52,667 nt of DNA from Nostoc sp. T09 (GTDB lineage: Bacteria > Cyanobacteriota > Cyanobacteriia > Cyanobacteriales > Nostocaceae). The stretch covers positions 1-52,667 of the forward strand of contig NZ_MTAV01000038.1 of assembly GCF_002154695.1 (NCBI RefSeq). Direction: 5' to 3'. Position 1 is the first letter of the stretch; each line of letters begins with the position of its first letter. Below are positions 43,399-51,849 of the stretch, piece after piece. Under the pieces are notes generated by a model that saw only the letters and a list, made by a program, of their open reading frames with translations, ran no database searches and was not told the DNA's origin. Position numbers and translations under genes: made by a program.

Positions 43399-44568
43399 TC
43401 AACCGGGATACCAGATAGATTCTATGGTACGAGCGATCGCAATTGCCGCATCTCGATTTTGGCTATCGAGTAAAACGGTGACGTGTCCTAGCTTACGCCC
43501 AGGGCGGGATTCTGTCTTGCCGTACCAGTGGATGTATGATTGGGGAATTTCTGCTATTTGTTGGCGTTTGCTTTGATAGTCGCTTTGAGAATTTTCGTAA
43601 CCGAGAAGGTTAACCATCACAGCACTAGGAGTCTTGAAAGCAAGATTACCCAAAGGTAAACCACAAACTGCTCTTAGGTGCTGTTCAAACTGGGAGGTTT
43701 CGCAAGCGTCTAGGGAAAAGTGTCCAGAATTGTGGGTACGGGGGGCAATTTCATTGACTAAGACTCTACCATCTGTGGTCAGAAATAGCTCAATGCCAAA
43801 AACACCCACCACGTCTAGATTATTTAATAAAGTGTGTGCGATCGCGTCTATTTCTACCGCGTGATTGACTGTAATCTCTGCTGGTGCAATCACTCGTCGG
43901 CACACCTGTTGTTCTTGTTGAGTTTCGACAACTGGGTATGTAACTACCTCTCCATCCACAGAACGAGCTGCAATTACCGCCAACTCTCTTTCAAATGGTA
44001 CAAATTCCTCTATTAAAAATAGTGGTTGATTGACAGTTTTTTGTGTACTAAAGCCAGCTAGCTTTTGTTGTAAACTAGCCCAATCCTTAACGATAAAAGT
44101 ACCTTGGCCATCATAACCGTGGCGTCGGGCTTTGAGGACTACAGGAAAACCCAAATGTTCGATTTTAGATTGCAGTTCTTCCGGTTGGACAGTATTATCT
44201 AGCGCAAAAAAATGAGGAACTGGTAATCCCAATTCTTGTAAATAGCAACGCTGGTGATATTTATCTAACAGGGGAGCCAAAGCAGCTAATCTGGGGCGAA
44301 AACAAACACCTTGATTTTCTAAGACAGATAAAGCTTCTAAGTTGACAAACTCGTTTTCAAAGGTGATGACATCACATTTTTTGGCTAAAACCTCTGTAGC
44401 AGCAGCGTCATCAACGGGCGCAAAAACTGTTTCCTGAGCAATACTTACTGCTGGATCTTGGCTACTGGGAGTTTGTACTATTAATTCCAAGCCTAACTTC
44501 TTTGCCCCATCCCCCATCATCCAGGCCAGTTGCCCGCCACCAATTATACCAACACGCTTCATTGACAT
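43399..44568 (-). CDS. purK: 5-(carboxyamino)imidazole ribonucleotide synthase
   Basis: PurK carries out the ATP- and bicarbonate-dependent carboxylation of AIR in purine synthesis. The 389-residue ATP-grasp protein begins MKRVGIIGGGQLAWMM (from residue 3) and has VVLKARRHGYDGQGTFIVKD, LIEEFVPFERELAVIAARS and VNEIAPRTHNSGHFSLDACE, ending in a YGKTESRPGRKLGHVTVL domain. Start overlap: ATGTCAATGA joins the pentapeptide gene's stop to this start, so translation is probably coupled. M3 is an alternative start. No purE gene is nearby. Confidence 0.95.
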   Translation of the reverse strand: MSMKRVGIIGGGQLAWMMGDGAKKLGLELIVQTPSSQDPAVSIAQETVFAPVDDAAATEVLAKKCDVITFENEFVNLEALSVLENQGVCFRPRLAALAPLLDKYHQRCYLQELGLPVPHFFALDNTVQPEELQSKIEHLGFPVVLKARRHGYDGQGTFIVKDWASLQQKLAGFSTQKTVNQPLFLIEEFVPFERELAVIAARSVDGEVVTYPVVETQQEQQVCRRVIAPAEITVNHAVEIDAIAHTLLNNLDVVGVFGIELFLTTDGRVLVNEIAPRTHNSGHFSLDACETSQFEQHLRAVCGLPLGNLAFKTPSAVMVNLLGYENSQSDYQSKRQQIAEIPQSYIHWYGKTESRPGRKLGHVTVLLDSQNRDAAIAIARTIESIWYPG

Positions 44569-45047
44569 CCTAAAGAATCACGAGTTTGCACACCAGTCTT
44601 GGAATTGACACCGCTGGCTTTGTCGCACAGTTCTTTGATTTGGGCCTTATCCAAAACGGCATCAGTGAAATCTGCACTGCTGATGTTCACATTAGTAAAA
44701 ATTGCACGTAATAAAAGGGTTTCTTTTAAAACAGCATCGCTTAAATCAGATCCAGTTAAATTTACCTGATCTACCATTGCATTGGTTAAGTCTGCTCCGT
44801 GCAAATTTGCTTGTGTCATCACCGAAGCACTCAAAACTGCTCCCCGCAAATCCGCACCTGCAAAGTTAACCAGTTCTAAATTGGCATTAGAAAACTCTGC
44901 TGCTTGTAAACTTTGTCCCGAAAAATCACGTCTTGTTAACTCTGCATTGCTAAATGACAGCGGATGAGTCCAATCTGCCAGTGCAGGGGAAGCAATGAAA
45001 AATACAATCATCCCCAAAATTAATGCCAACCCTTGCCGCCAAAACAT
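44559..45047 (-). CDS. Exported pentapeptide-repeat protein, probably lumenal
   Basis: The 162-residue protein has a signal peptide (RQGLALILGMIVFFIASPAL, cleavage after ALA), followed by about 16 pentapeptide units (e.g. ANLELVNFAGADLRGAVLSA, ANLHGADLTNAMVDQVNLTG) forming a right-handed quadrilateral helix. A short C-terminal tail has two cysteines (KELCDKASG, LGCQ) that could form a disulfide. Such small proteins are typical of the thylakoid lumen or periplasm. It overlaps purK by 10 bp, an unexpected partner. Confidence 0.85.
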   Translation of the reverse strand: MFWRQGLALILGMIVFFIASPALADWTHPLSFSNAELTRRDFSGQSLQAAEFSNANLELVNFAGADLRGAVLSASVMTQANLHGADLTNAMVDQVNLTGSDLSDAVLKETLLLRAIFTNVNISSADFTDAVLDKAQIKELCDKASGVNSKTGVQTRDSLGCQ

Positions 45048-45772
45048 ATCCGCTAGCTCATTTGGTGTCTAGTCACTGAGTTGAAAGAGTGCTGAGTGCT
45101 GAGTAAAAAATATTAGCCTTTTGTCCCTGCTCTCTAGTCTCTGTTTCATACGCAGTGGTATACGCAGTTCATGCTTACTGCCTTTTAGCTTATCGCATTT
45201 CGACAAGAGTCATCTAGGCATAGCCAAGGAGACTAAAATATCTGACTACAAAATTGAATGGAGAGAGATTAACTAGCGCTCGCTTAATCTTTCGTTACAA
45301 TCTTTAGGCATCACTAAAATACACCATTCAGCAGATAACTAAAATATTAAAATATTGCTTTAGTAACCGTTTTAAAATTATCGGGTTGAGATAATCGCTC
45401 ACCTACAAGCAATCACCGATTTATTATTTACAATTCTTGACTTAAGAAATAGATTTTTAGAATATATATTTTTTTTTATAACTATTTTAGATTTCAGCAA
45501 CCACCTATAGAGCTATTTACAATAGTTTACTTATTTAGCTCCTGGTTAAGATTATTGTATTTTGATTTAACCAGCCTCAATCGGCTGTTAGTCTTGTAAT
45601 TAAGCTAAGCATTGTTTGAGTGTATTTATATATAAGTCGTAAATGCTTATAAAGCTTTGTTTATGTGGAGAGTCAGCCTTAAGTTTATAGCAGTTAGATA
45701 ACTGCTGTTGATTCTTCTAGGTATTTATATTCACAGAACTACACAAATTCAACAAGTTACACTAGCAACCCG
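45048..45772. other. 725-bp AT-rich spacer
   Basis: The left part has spacer repeats (GAGTGCTGAGTGCTGAGT near 45089 and CCCTGCTCTCTAGTCTCTG). The right part is strongly AT-rich (e.g. TATATTTTTTTTTATAACTA near 45465-45484) and is a long leader for the 107-residue gene. A small inverted pair GGTTAAGATT / GATTTAACC lies near 45544-45571. I see no gene or tRNA. Confidence 0.4.
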
Positions 45773-46096
45773 ATGATGAATCATTACGCTATCGAATGGA
45801 TTGAGGCATGGTGCCTAGAAAATGGCTGGACAGATTTATTTGTCGAGCGGCGCAATAACTACTGGGCTTTTCCTCCAGGCGGTGTAATGCCTGAACCAAT
45901 TCCAATGCACGTGCTCAGATTGATTAAAGCTGAAAAAGGGCTAACTGTTGAAGAAAGATTTTGGTCTATGTCAGCAATAATTGGCACAATAATAGCTGTA
46001 ATATCTACGGTCTTCTTTAAGTGCCCTATGCCATTAGTATTAGCTTTTGCTTTTAATGCGATTACCGTGGCCCAATTTGAACTTGAAGATGCCTAG
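45773..46096 (+). CDS. Conserved cyanobacterial hypothetical protein, membrane-associated
   Basis: The 107-residue protein has a hydrophilic first half (HYAIEWIEAWCLENGWTDLF, RRNNYWAFPPGGVMPEPIP) and a hydrophobic second half with two short membrane helices (SAIIGTIIAVISTVFF and MPLVLAFAFNAITVAQF). I know similar proteins only as cyanobacterial hypotheticals. The long AT-rich upstream region and a hairpin terminator mark it as a monocistronic unit. Either of two adjacent ATGs can be the start. Confidence 0.75.
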   Translation: MMNHYAIEWIEAWCLENGWTDLFVERRNNYWAFPPGGVMPEPIPMHVLRLIKAEKGLTVEERFWSMSAIIGTIIAVISTVFFKCPMPLVLAFAFNAITVAQFELEDA

Positions 46097-46140
46097 ATTT
46101 TTACTCGGGGTATCACTAATCATCAAGCATAATAACTTTA

Positions 46141-46177
46141 AAACTGCTCTTGACTCAACATTCAGCAAGAGCAGTTT
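46141..46177 (+). terminator. Terminator-like hairpin after the 107-residue gene
   Basis: Perfect 12-bp arms AAACTGCTCTTG (46141-46152) and CAAGAGCAGTTT (46166-46177), 13-nt loop, 45 bp after the stop. The T-run is short (TTTCTAATTT). Confidence 0.6.
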
Positions 46178-46408
46178 CTAATTTAATAGATAGCAAATAA
46201 GCAGATAGAGAAAATTGATTATCAAAAATCTGGATTAAAAGTTAATAGGGAATAGTAAGGAACTTCCAACCAAAAAAATGCCCTATCGCCTTGGAAACAA
46301 GGGAAGAAGAATCTGATAGGTGTATTAGATGCAAGAATTGAATAATTTATTTTTTGGAAAGCTCTAACATATTAAAGCCGTTATTTAGCATGAATTGCTA
46401 ATATAGAA

Positions 46409-46427
46409 AAGTTAAGTTAAAATTAAC
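46409..46427 (-). promoter_or_regulatory. Candidate PHO box upstream of phoD
   Basis: Read on the minus strand: GTTAATTT-TAA-CTTAACTT, two 8-mers with 3-nt spacing, close to the cyanobacterial PHO box (CTTAACCT repeats with 3-nt gaps). It is about 210 bp before the PhoD start. Orientation is opposite to the gene, and AT-rich chance matches are common, so confidence is low. Confidence 0.3.
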
Positions 46428-46506
46428 TCTTCCTTTGTACAGAATTAATGTCTACCCAGTAATTTTGGTCAAGCAAAGTAATATCTGACACATTAAAATT
46501 AGCAGG

Positions 46507-46577
46507 AAATCAGGTTGTTAAAGCCTGATTTAGCAAGGGTTTCTTTGATAGGATTTGCCTATCATTGCCCTGTTTTT
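46507..46577 (+). promoter_or_regulatory. Tandem hairpins with T-run in the phoD leader
   Basis: Hairpin 1: AAATCAGG (46507-46514)/CCTGATTT (46524-46531). Hairpin 2: AGGG (46536-46539)...TGATAGG (46546-46552)/CCTATCA (46558-46564)...CCCT (46568-46571), then TTTTT (46573-46577). Hairpin 2 with its T-run looks like an intrinsic terminator 58 bp before the PhoD ATG. It may be an attenuator, or the end of an unseen upstream transcript. The rest of 46097-46634 shows no gene. Confidence 0.45.
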
Positions 46578-46634
46578 ATGGTGTCATATGTTTCTCTGCT
46601 TTCATTAGACCTATTTATTCAGGGATAAAGGAAG

Positions 46635-48233
46635 ATGGTAAAGTACGAGAACTTTGAGCGGTTGCTACACAATCCCATCAAGCGACGCAACCTGATCATT
46701 GGGGCAGGAGCATTTACTGGTTTAGCGATCACTAGCCAATTTTCTCATCAACGTGCGATCGCCACAGGCAGATTTTCTGATTATCCTTTTAAATTGGGTG
46801 TGGCATCAGGCGATCCTGATGACACCAGCGTAGTTTTATGGACTCGTCTAGCGCCCGAACCGTTAAATGGAGGTGGAATGCGAGCTGTGAATGTGCCAAT
46901 TCGCTGGGAAGTAGCAACCGACCCCAACATGAAGCGGATTTTGTCCAGAGGTACAGAACTGGCAACGCCAGAATTGGCTCACTCAGTTCGGGTAGTAGTT
47001 GAAGGACTCTCACCTGATACTTGGTACTGGTATCGGTTTATTGTAGGCAACGAAGCTAGTCCAATTGGCCGAACTCGTACTGCTCCAAAATTAGGTAGCA
47101 ACTCAAATAGATTGAAGTTCGCACTAGCAAACTGCCAAAACTATCAACAGGGATACTATACTGCCTACAAATACATGGCTCAGGATGACCTTGACTTGGT
47201 AGTCCATGTTGGTGACTACATCTATGAGGGAGGAATCAGCCCTCTCAGTCCTACCATTCCCAGACAACATAATAGTTCAGAAATTCTGACCTTGGAAGAT
47301 TACCGCAACCGTCACGCCCTCTATAAACTAGACACCAATCTCCAAGCTGCTCATGCAGCCTTTCCTTGGATTGTGACTTGGGATGACCACGAGGTTGAAA
47401 ATAACTACGCCAACTTCATCTCAGAAGTTGATAACGAACCAGATCGAGATCCAGCAATTTTTCTACAACGGCGAGCAATTGCTTATCAGGTTTACTACGA
47501 ACATATGCCACTGCGTCCCTTCTCGCGCCCAGTAGGCTCTGATATGCAACTTTATCGGCGATTGAATTTTGGTAATCTAGCAACATTCCATGTTTTAGAT
47601 ACTCGTCAATATCGTACCGATCAACCCTGTGACGATGGTACTAAAGAACGTTGTCCAGCAAATCTTGATCCACAAGCTACTATTACCGGCAAAGCTCAAG
47701 AGGATTGGTTATACGACGGTTTAGATAAGTCAGCCGCTACATGGAATATTCTGGCTCAACAGGTGATAGTTGCTCAAATCGACAGAACAGCAGGCGAAGG
47801 CAGCACTTACAGTATGGATAAGTGGGATGGGTATGTAGCTTCCCGCGATCGCCTGATGCGTTTCTTAGAACAGCGCAAACCATCTAATCCAGTAGTTTTA
47901 ACAGGTGATGTCCATAACAATTGGGCAATGGATTTAAAGGCTAACTTTAATGACCCAAACTCCGCTACAGTTGGCAGTGAATTCGTTGGTACCTCAATTA
48001 GCTCTGGTGGTAATGGCTCAGACTCAAGCCCTGCTGTTGAAGCTTACCTACCAGAAAATCCCCATATTAAGTTCTTCAATAATCAACGCGGCTATGTCCG
48101 CTGTTCCCTAACTCCCACCACCTGGAAGTCGGACTACCTGGTGCTATCAAACGTCACAACTCCATTTGGTACAATTAGCAACCGTGCTTCATTCATAGTT
48201 GAAAACGGCCGCCCGGGAGTACAGCGCATTTAA
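46635..48233 (+). CDS. phoD: PhoD-family alkaline phosphatase/phosphodiesterase, Tat-exported
   Basis: The 532-residue enzyme releases phosphate from phosphomono- and diesters outside the cell membrane and uses Fe3+/Ca2+ in the family. The twin-arginine signal is KRRNLIIGAGAF (R17, R18). The PhoD_N domain starts FKLGVASGDPDDTSVVLWTR. Metal-site motifs are VVHVGDYIYEGG, WDDHEVENNYANF and VVLTGDVHNNW. It is probably induced by phosphate starvation (candidate PHO box upstream). A 12-bp-arm hairpin follows. A second, broken PhoD gene lies at the end of the window. Confidence 0.92.
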   Translation: MVKYENFERLLHNPIKRRNLIIGAGAFTGLAITSQFSHQRAIATGRFSDYPFKLGVASGDPDDTSVVLWTRLAPEPLNGGGMRAVNVPIRWEVATDPNMKRILSRGTELATPELAHSVRVVVEGLSPDTWYWYRFIVGNEASPIGRTRTAPKLGSNSNRLKFALANCQNYQQGYYTAYKYMAQDDLDLVVHVGDYIYEGGISPLSPTIPRQHNSSEILTLEDYRNRHALYKLDTNLQAAHAAFPWIVTWDDHEVENNYANFISEVDNEPDRDPAIFLQRRAIAYQVYYEHMPLRPFSRPVGSDMQLYRRLNFGNLATFHVLDTRQYRTDQPCDDGTKERCPANLDPQATITGKAQEDWLYDGLDKSAATWNILAQQVIVAQIDRTAGEGSTYSMDKWDGYVASRDRLMRFLEQRKPSNPVVLTGDVHNNWAMDLKANFNDPNSATVGSEFVGTSISSGGNGSDSSPAVEAYLPENPHIKFFNNQRGYVRCSLTPTTWKSDYLVLSNVTTPFGTISNRASFIVENGRPGVQRI

Positions 48234-48248
48234 CTAGCTGCCTTGATT

Positions 48249-48290
48249 TTGGATTGTAGAGACTTTCTATGCAATGTTTCTACAATCCAA
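48249..48290. terminator. Convergent terminator after phoD
   Basis: Perfect 12-bp arms TTGGATTGTAGA (48249-48260) and TCTACAATCCAA (48279-48290) between two converging genes (phoD and the GTPase). There is no strong T-run. Confidence 0.55.
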
Positions 48291-48333
48291 CAAGTTGTTG
48301 CAGGAATCTCAATACGACTGATTAAACACTGAA

Positions 48334-50283
48334 TCACGCCTGCTGTAAATAGTAATTAAAGCGCTCTTGGAGTTGTTCAATTGTGAGGTTTTGAGTCCAG
48401 TATTCAACTAAAGCATGACCAAAAGCCCAAGCGTTGCGATCGCTTGGGGTAGTATTTTCCAACAACAAGGGCCAGAGGGCTAGCAAATCAAAGTTGGGTT
48501 TGCTAGAGTCACCTGTATTTAATAAAGAAAAAAGCTCATAAGCCATTTGCAGCTTACCAATCACAACCGGCAACTGTTCCACGGGAATTTTTTCTGCTAG
48601 CAGATATGCCAGAGTAGGAGAGCCGGTTGATATGGTGGAAATAAACTGAAGGACGGGACTTTTGAGCAGTGATGTCAGTCCTTGAGTTGTCGCCATTTGG
48701 AAGGTGTAGTTGTCGATAATTTTCGCAGCCGCAACAGTACGGGCTTCCAGGTTACGTAAAAAACGAGCTAGGCGGAGTTGTTTAGCAGGCGCGATCGCAT
48801 CTACTAATCCTAAAGATAAAGTTTCTATTCCCCAAGCAGATCGATGAGTTTTGCTATCAGCTGTTACTACAGGCAAAACTAACTTAGAAAAATCGCCTAA
48901 CAATTGCACCCGATACTGTGTCGCTTCCCGAATCGAGATTTCCTTCGGGCGATCGCCCCATTCCCAGTTATAGGGAGGTTGCCATTCGCGGATAGGACGC
49001 AGACGATCTACTTGGGTAACTATAGTAATTACAGGCAGATCTTTAACTTCCGCCTTCATATCTTTGAGAAAGTCTACATCCATTTGCAGCGCCGGATCGA
49101 GCGCAGGTGTGACTAACAATAGTAAATCTGTTTTTGTGGCATAGTCTAAAACTAGTTCTCGAAAATCAGCACGGTTGACTTGCTCATAACCTGGAGTATC
49201 CCAAAGTGTCAGGCTTTCTTTACTGGAAGCCTGCCATTGGTAACTTTGAATTTGATCGGTACTAGGCAAAACATCAACCGCTGCTAGTTCTGACTGAAAT
49301 AAAGTGTTAATTAAACTGCTTTTTCCCGAACCTGTGCGCCCTACAAGCAGAATATTCACCGGTTTTTGAGCAACTGCTGCCGCCGGTTCTGCTTGGGCTA
49401 AGATGTCTCGTAGGGTTTGGGTTTTAACTTTAGGTAGCGTCGGAGTTGGGGAAGAAAATTCAGCAGTTGGTAAAGTACTACCACTATAAAGAGCGATCGC
49501 TTGTCGGCACAAATTCCGCAAAGCAGCTTCCCGCAGCATTTGGCTTAAATTTATCAGCAATTCCTGATTAGCTTGGCTGGTGTAGCGTTGACTAGCTTTT
49601 TTTGCCACAGCCGCCGCCGGATTTAATAGCCATTGTGCCCAGTTCCAAGCTTTAAATAGTTTCCGAGCGGATGGTTCCAGTTTCCGGTAGACTTTGTATG
49701 CTTGGTAAGCTTGTCCAACTGTCACCTGATTGAGGGCTGGTGATAGCTTTTGTATCCATTGATCCAAGTCATCTACTGTTCCCCGGATTAACCCGTAGGC
49801 TTGGGTAACGTAAATATTTAATAGAGGATATTTAACCTCAGGATGGTAGATTTGAGCGATCGCCACAACCAGATTTTGACATCGCGTCCAGAAAGTTGCC
49901 CAATCTTCCCAAATCGGGCGATCGTTTTGTGCTGCTTGCAAAACTTCATTTAAGACTGTTTGGGCTTGAGTAGTAGCGTCATTTCCTGTTGGTAATTGGT
50001 TACTATCTCCAACTGATGCCAATTCTTCGCTGACTTGTGCTAATGCTGCTTCTAGTTGCTCTACCTCTGGTCGAGTCCATTTAACCAGCAACCAACGCCA
50101 GCCAACAAATATCAGCGTGAACACAGCCCAAATCCAATTAATCTTCCATGCATGGATCTGAGAACCTGCGGCTACCAGTAAAAAAGTGATGATAAAAGCG
50201 ATCGGTGTTGCTAGTACAACCCATTGCCAAAGTTTTAAACGCACCATTACCCCATACCTACCTGGATTAGACTTTTTATGCAA
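48334..50283 (-). CDS. Membrane-anchored GTPase (Era/YeeP-like)
   Basis: The 649-residue protein has two N-terminal membrane helices (WQWVVLATPIAFIITFLLVA and INWIWAVFTLIFVGW) and a long helical region (about 75-295). The GTPase domain has G1 VGRTGSGKSS (314-323), G3 LWDTPGYEQ and a G4-like VTQVDRL in place of NKxD. A helical C-terminal domain (about 500-649) follows. Similar cyanobacterial proteins carry a DUF697-like C-terminus; the function may be in membrane or cell-envelope homeostasis, but this is not established. M13 (50247) is an alternative start nearer the first helix. Confidence 0.82.
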   Translation of the reverse strand: MHKKSNPGRYGVMVRLKLWQWVVLATPIAFIITFLLVAAGSQIHAWKINWIWAVFTLIFVGWRWLLVKWTRPEVEQLEAALAQVSEELASVGDSNQLPTGNDATTQAQTVLNEVLQAAQNDRPIWEDWATFWTRCQNLVVAIAQIYHPEVKYPLLNIYVTQAYGLIRGTVDDLDQWIQKLSPALNQVTVGQAYQAYKVYRKLEPSARKLFKAWNWAQWLLNPAAAVAKKASQRYTSQANQELLINLSQMLREAALRNLCRQAIALYSGSTLPTAEFSSPTPTLPKVKTQTLRDILAQAEPAAAVAQKPVNILLVGRTGSGKSSLINTLFQSELAAVDVLPSTDQIQSYQWQASSKESLTLWDTPGYEQVNRADFRELVLDYATKTDLLLLVTPALDPALQMDVDFLKDMKAEVKDLPVITIVTQVDRLRPIREWQPPYNWEWGDRPKEISIREATQYRVQLLGDFSKLVLPVVTADSKTHRSAWGIETLSLGLVDAIAPAKQLRLARFLRNLEARTVAAAKIIDNYTFQMATTQGLTSLLKSPVLQFISTISTGSPTLAYLLAEKIPVEQLPVVIGKLQMAYELFSLLNTGDSSKPNFDLLALWPLLLENTTPSDRNAWAFGHALVEYWTQNLTIEQLQERFNYYLQQA

Positions 50284-50407
50284 CCTGCAAAAATCCTTCT
50301 ATAAGAAGTCTATCTTCTCCAATCGGGACAGGATGTTAGTGTTCATGAAGCGATCGCCAGCACAAATGAAGAGAGCGATCGCTATTTGAATTTTAAATTT
50401 TTTGGGG

Positions 50408-50492
50408 TGCTGTTCGGGGAAAGGCGGCACGACTAGCTAGGACGAGTTTACAATTCGGTTTCGGAAGTCACACCAGAGTCCCGCGAACAGCA
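50408..50492. ncRNA. Candidate structured RNA element
   Basis: The ends form a long stem: TGCTGTTCG (50408-50416) pairs with CGAACAGCA (50484-50492), extended by GGGA/TCCC with a single bulged G. The interior is GC-rich relative to flanks and includes ACTAGCTAGG and TTCGGTTTCGGAAG, which can form small hairpins. It lies in the 228-bp gap between two minus-strand genes. I compared it by eye with SRP RNA and tmRNA motifs without success. Strand unknown. Confidence 0.4.
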
Positions 50493-50511
50493 AGACTGAG
50501 TTACTGAATAA

Positions 50512-50916
50512 TCAAACGTAACATAATTGTTCTGTTTGTGAGAGTTGCTGAAGCAATAACTCCGCAGATTTGCTCAGTGAAGTGACGAAAATACCTGTTT
50601 CACTGTCTTGATGAGAAGTTATCCAAGTACCTTTGAGAATAACTTCCGTATTAGAAGCATCACAAGGGTAGATTTCTAAAATATTTTCTTGCTTTAGTTT
50701 TTCTAAATTTGCCAGACGGGATAATTCAGTAGGTAAAACAAAAGCAGCGTTACTAGATTCGATGTAAATATTAGTTGCAGAATGCAGAGCTAGTACAACT
50801 CTTTGATTTACCCAATCTACCAAAGATTCTTCCAGATATTCTAAGCTAAAGCTATTTTCGGTGTAGGTAAGTTTTAACATATTGGCTGAGCGATATTTAA
50901 TTTTTAGTTGTTTCAT
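50512..50916 (-). CDS. Conserved cyanobacterial hypothetical protein
   Basis: The 134-residue protein is predicted as a small alpha/beta protein: KLTYTENSFSLEYLEESLVD, WVNQRVVLALHSATNIYIES, FVLPTELSRLANL, then EVILKGTWITSHQDSETGIF and a C-terminal helix (KSAELLLQQLSQTEQLCYV). No known motif. M13 (50880) is a good alternative start. One copy of a 114-bp repeat lies 24 bp upstream of its first ATG, possibly in its leader. The next gene upstream (51063-51770) has the same arrangement. Confidence 0.7.
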   Translation of the reverse strand: MKQLKIKYRSANMLKLTYTENSFSLEYLEESLVDWVNQRVVLALHSATNIYIESSNAAFVLPTELSRLANLEKLKQENILEIYPCDASNTEVILKGTWITSHQDSETGIFVTSLSKSAELLLQQLSQTEQLCYV

Positions 50917-50940
50917 CTATATGTTGAGAATATTTCAGGG

Positions 50941-51054
50941 AATTTCCCCTAAGCCAACAAAGTGTCAGAAAGTGGAAAAGCTTGTAAAATCTGGCTTAGA
51001 CAGTAAGGGAAGTTATGAAACTTGGGGGAATCCCCGAACTTTGTTTAGCTGAAT
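50941..51054. repeat. 114-bp direct repeat, copy 1
   Basis: It begins AATTTCCCCTAAGCCAACAA and ends GAACTTTGTTTAGCTGAAT; copy 2 is at 51850-51963, same orientation and length. Stem TAAGCCA (50950-50956)/TGGCTTA (50992-50998) and a GGGGAATCCCC hairpin (about 51025-51035). It sits between the stop of the CPCC gene and the start of the 134-residue gene. Confidence 0.8.
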
Positions 51055-51062
51055 AGATGCAT

Positions 51063-51770
51063 TTAATAATCGCTATAGGTAGCCATAAAGTCTAAAAACT
51101 CTTTTACTACCTGCAATTGGGCTTCGTTGACTAACCGCAAATGCTCACGATAATAACCATCAGAGTCAGTGAGAACAAAGACTGTATAGGTTGTGCAGCC
51201 TAAATTTGGAGACTGATAATGTTTTAACGCCCAAACCATGTAAGCGGGAATATAGTAGCGAAAGCCTTTAGGATCGAAGAACGGAAAAACATCACAAAAC
51301 TCTGCAATCCACTGTTCGGGGACATCCTGCCATTTGCGATCGCAATCTATTTGACGACCAATCTTTTGCGCCTCTTCCATACTATGCCAGTCATCAAGCG
51401 CCCTGGCTGCGTGTAGCGAAATGCCATCTTCACGCTTGACACCATCAAAAGCAGCAGTAATCTTCTCAATAAGAGTTACACTGGCTTGTTTGCCTAAAGT
51501 CTCGATAGTTTGCCAATTAGGAACTCGTACATCATCAGTATTAGGACGACGTACATAGCCCAGCCATTCTTGCTCGCAAGCACCAAAAGCAATAAAGTTA
51601 AGTTGAGCTTGGCGTAAAGATACATGATTAGATCCGCCCCAGCCATACTCTGATTCATTATCATCATCTTCCCAAAAGCAAATTGGACAGATGAGGTACG
51701 TACCTGGTGGCTTTTCAGTTAGAGTCATGTAGCCACAACAAAGACAAGGATAAATTCGTTCACTGTCCAT
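51063..51770 (-). CDS. CPCC-family cysteine-rich protein fused to a DUF6714-like domain
   Basis: The first 75 residues are a CPCC module: YPCLCCGYMTL (C9, C11, C12), LICPICFWEDDD (C28, C31), and EYGWGGSNHVSLRQAQLNF, a zinc-knuckle-like pattern. The second half (about 105-235) has ALDDWHSMEEAQKIGRQIDC, WIAEFCDVFPFFDPKGFRYY and IPAYMVWALKHYQ, resembling DUF6714. Both domain types are known from putative immunity proteins of polymorphic toxin systems, so an immunity role is possible; no toxin gene is adjacent. 114-bp direct repeats lie immediately before and after it. Confidence 0.78.
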   Translation of the reverse strand: MDSERIYPCLCCGYMTLTEKPPGTYLICPICFWEDDDNESEYGWGGSNHVSLRQAQLNFIAFGACEQEWLGYVRRPNTDDVRVPNWQTIETLGKQASVTLIEKITAAFDGVKREDGISLHAARALDDWHSMEEAQKIGRQIDCDRKWQDVPEQWIAEFCDVFPFFDPKGFRYYIPAYMVWALKHYQSPNLGCTTYTVFVLTDSDGYYREHLRLVNEAQLQVVKEFLDFMATYSDY

Positions 51771-51849
51771 GTTTCTGTTGAGTTAGATTAATTAATTTTG
51801 GAGTTATAGCCCGAATCAACTCTGGCTATAAATTTAGAGTACTCTTACA

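Noticed and set aside
50408-50492. SRP (4.5S) RNA or tmRNA
   Set aside because: The conserved SRP apical-loop sequence (GGAAG...AGCAG type) and a tRNA-like end are not found.
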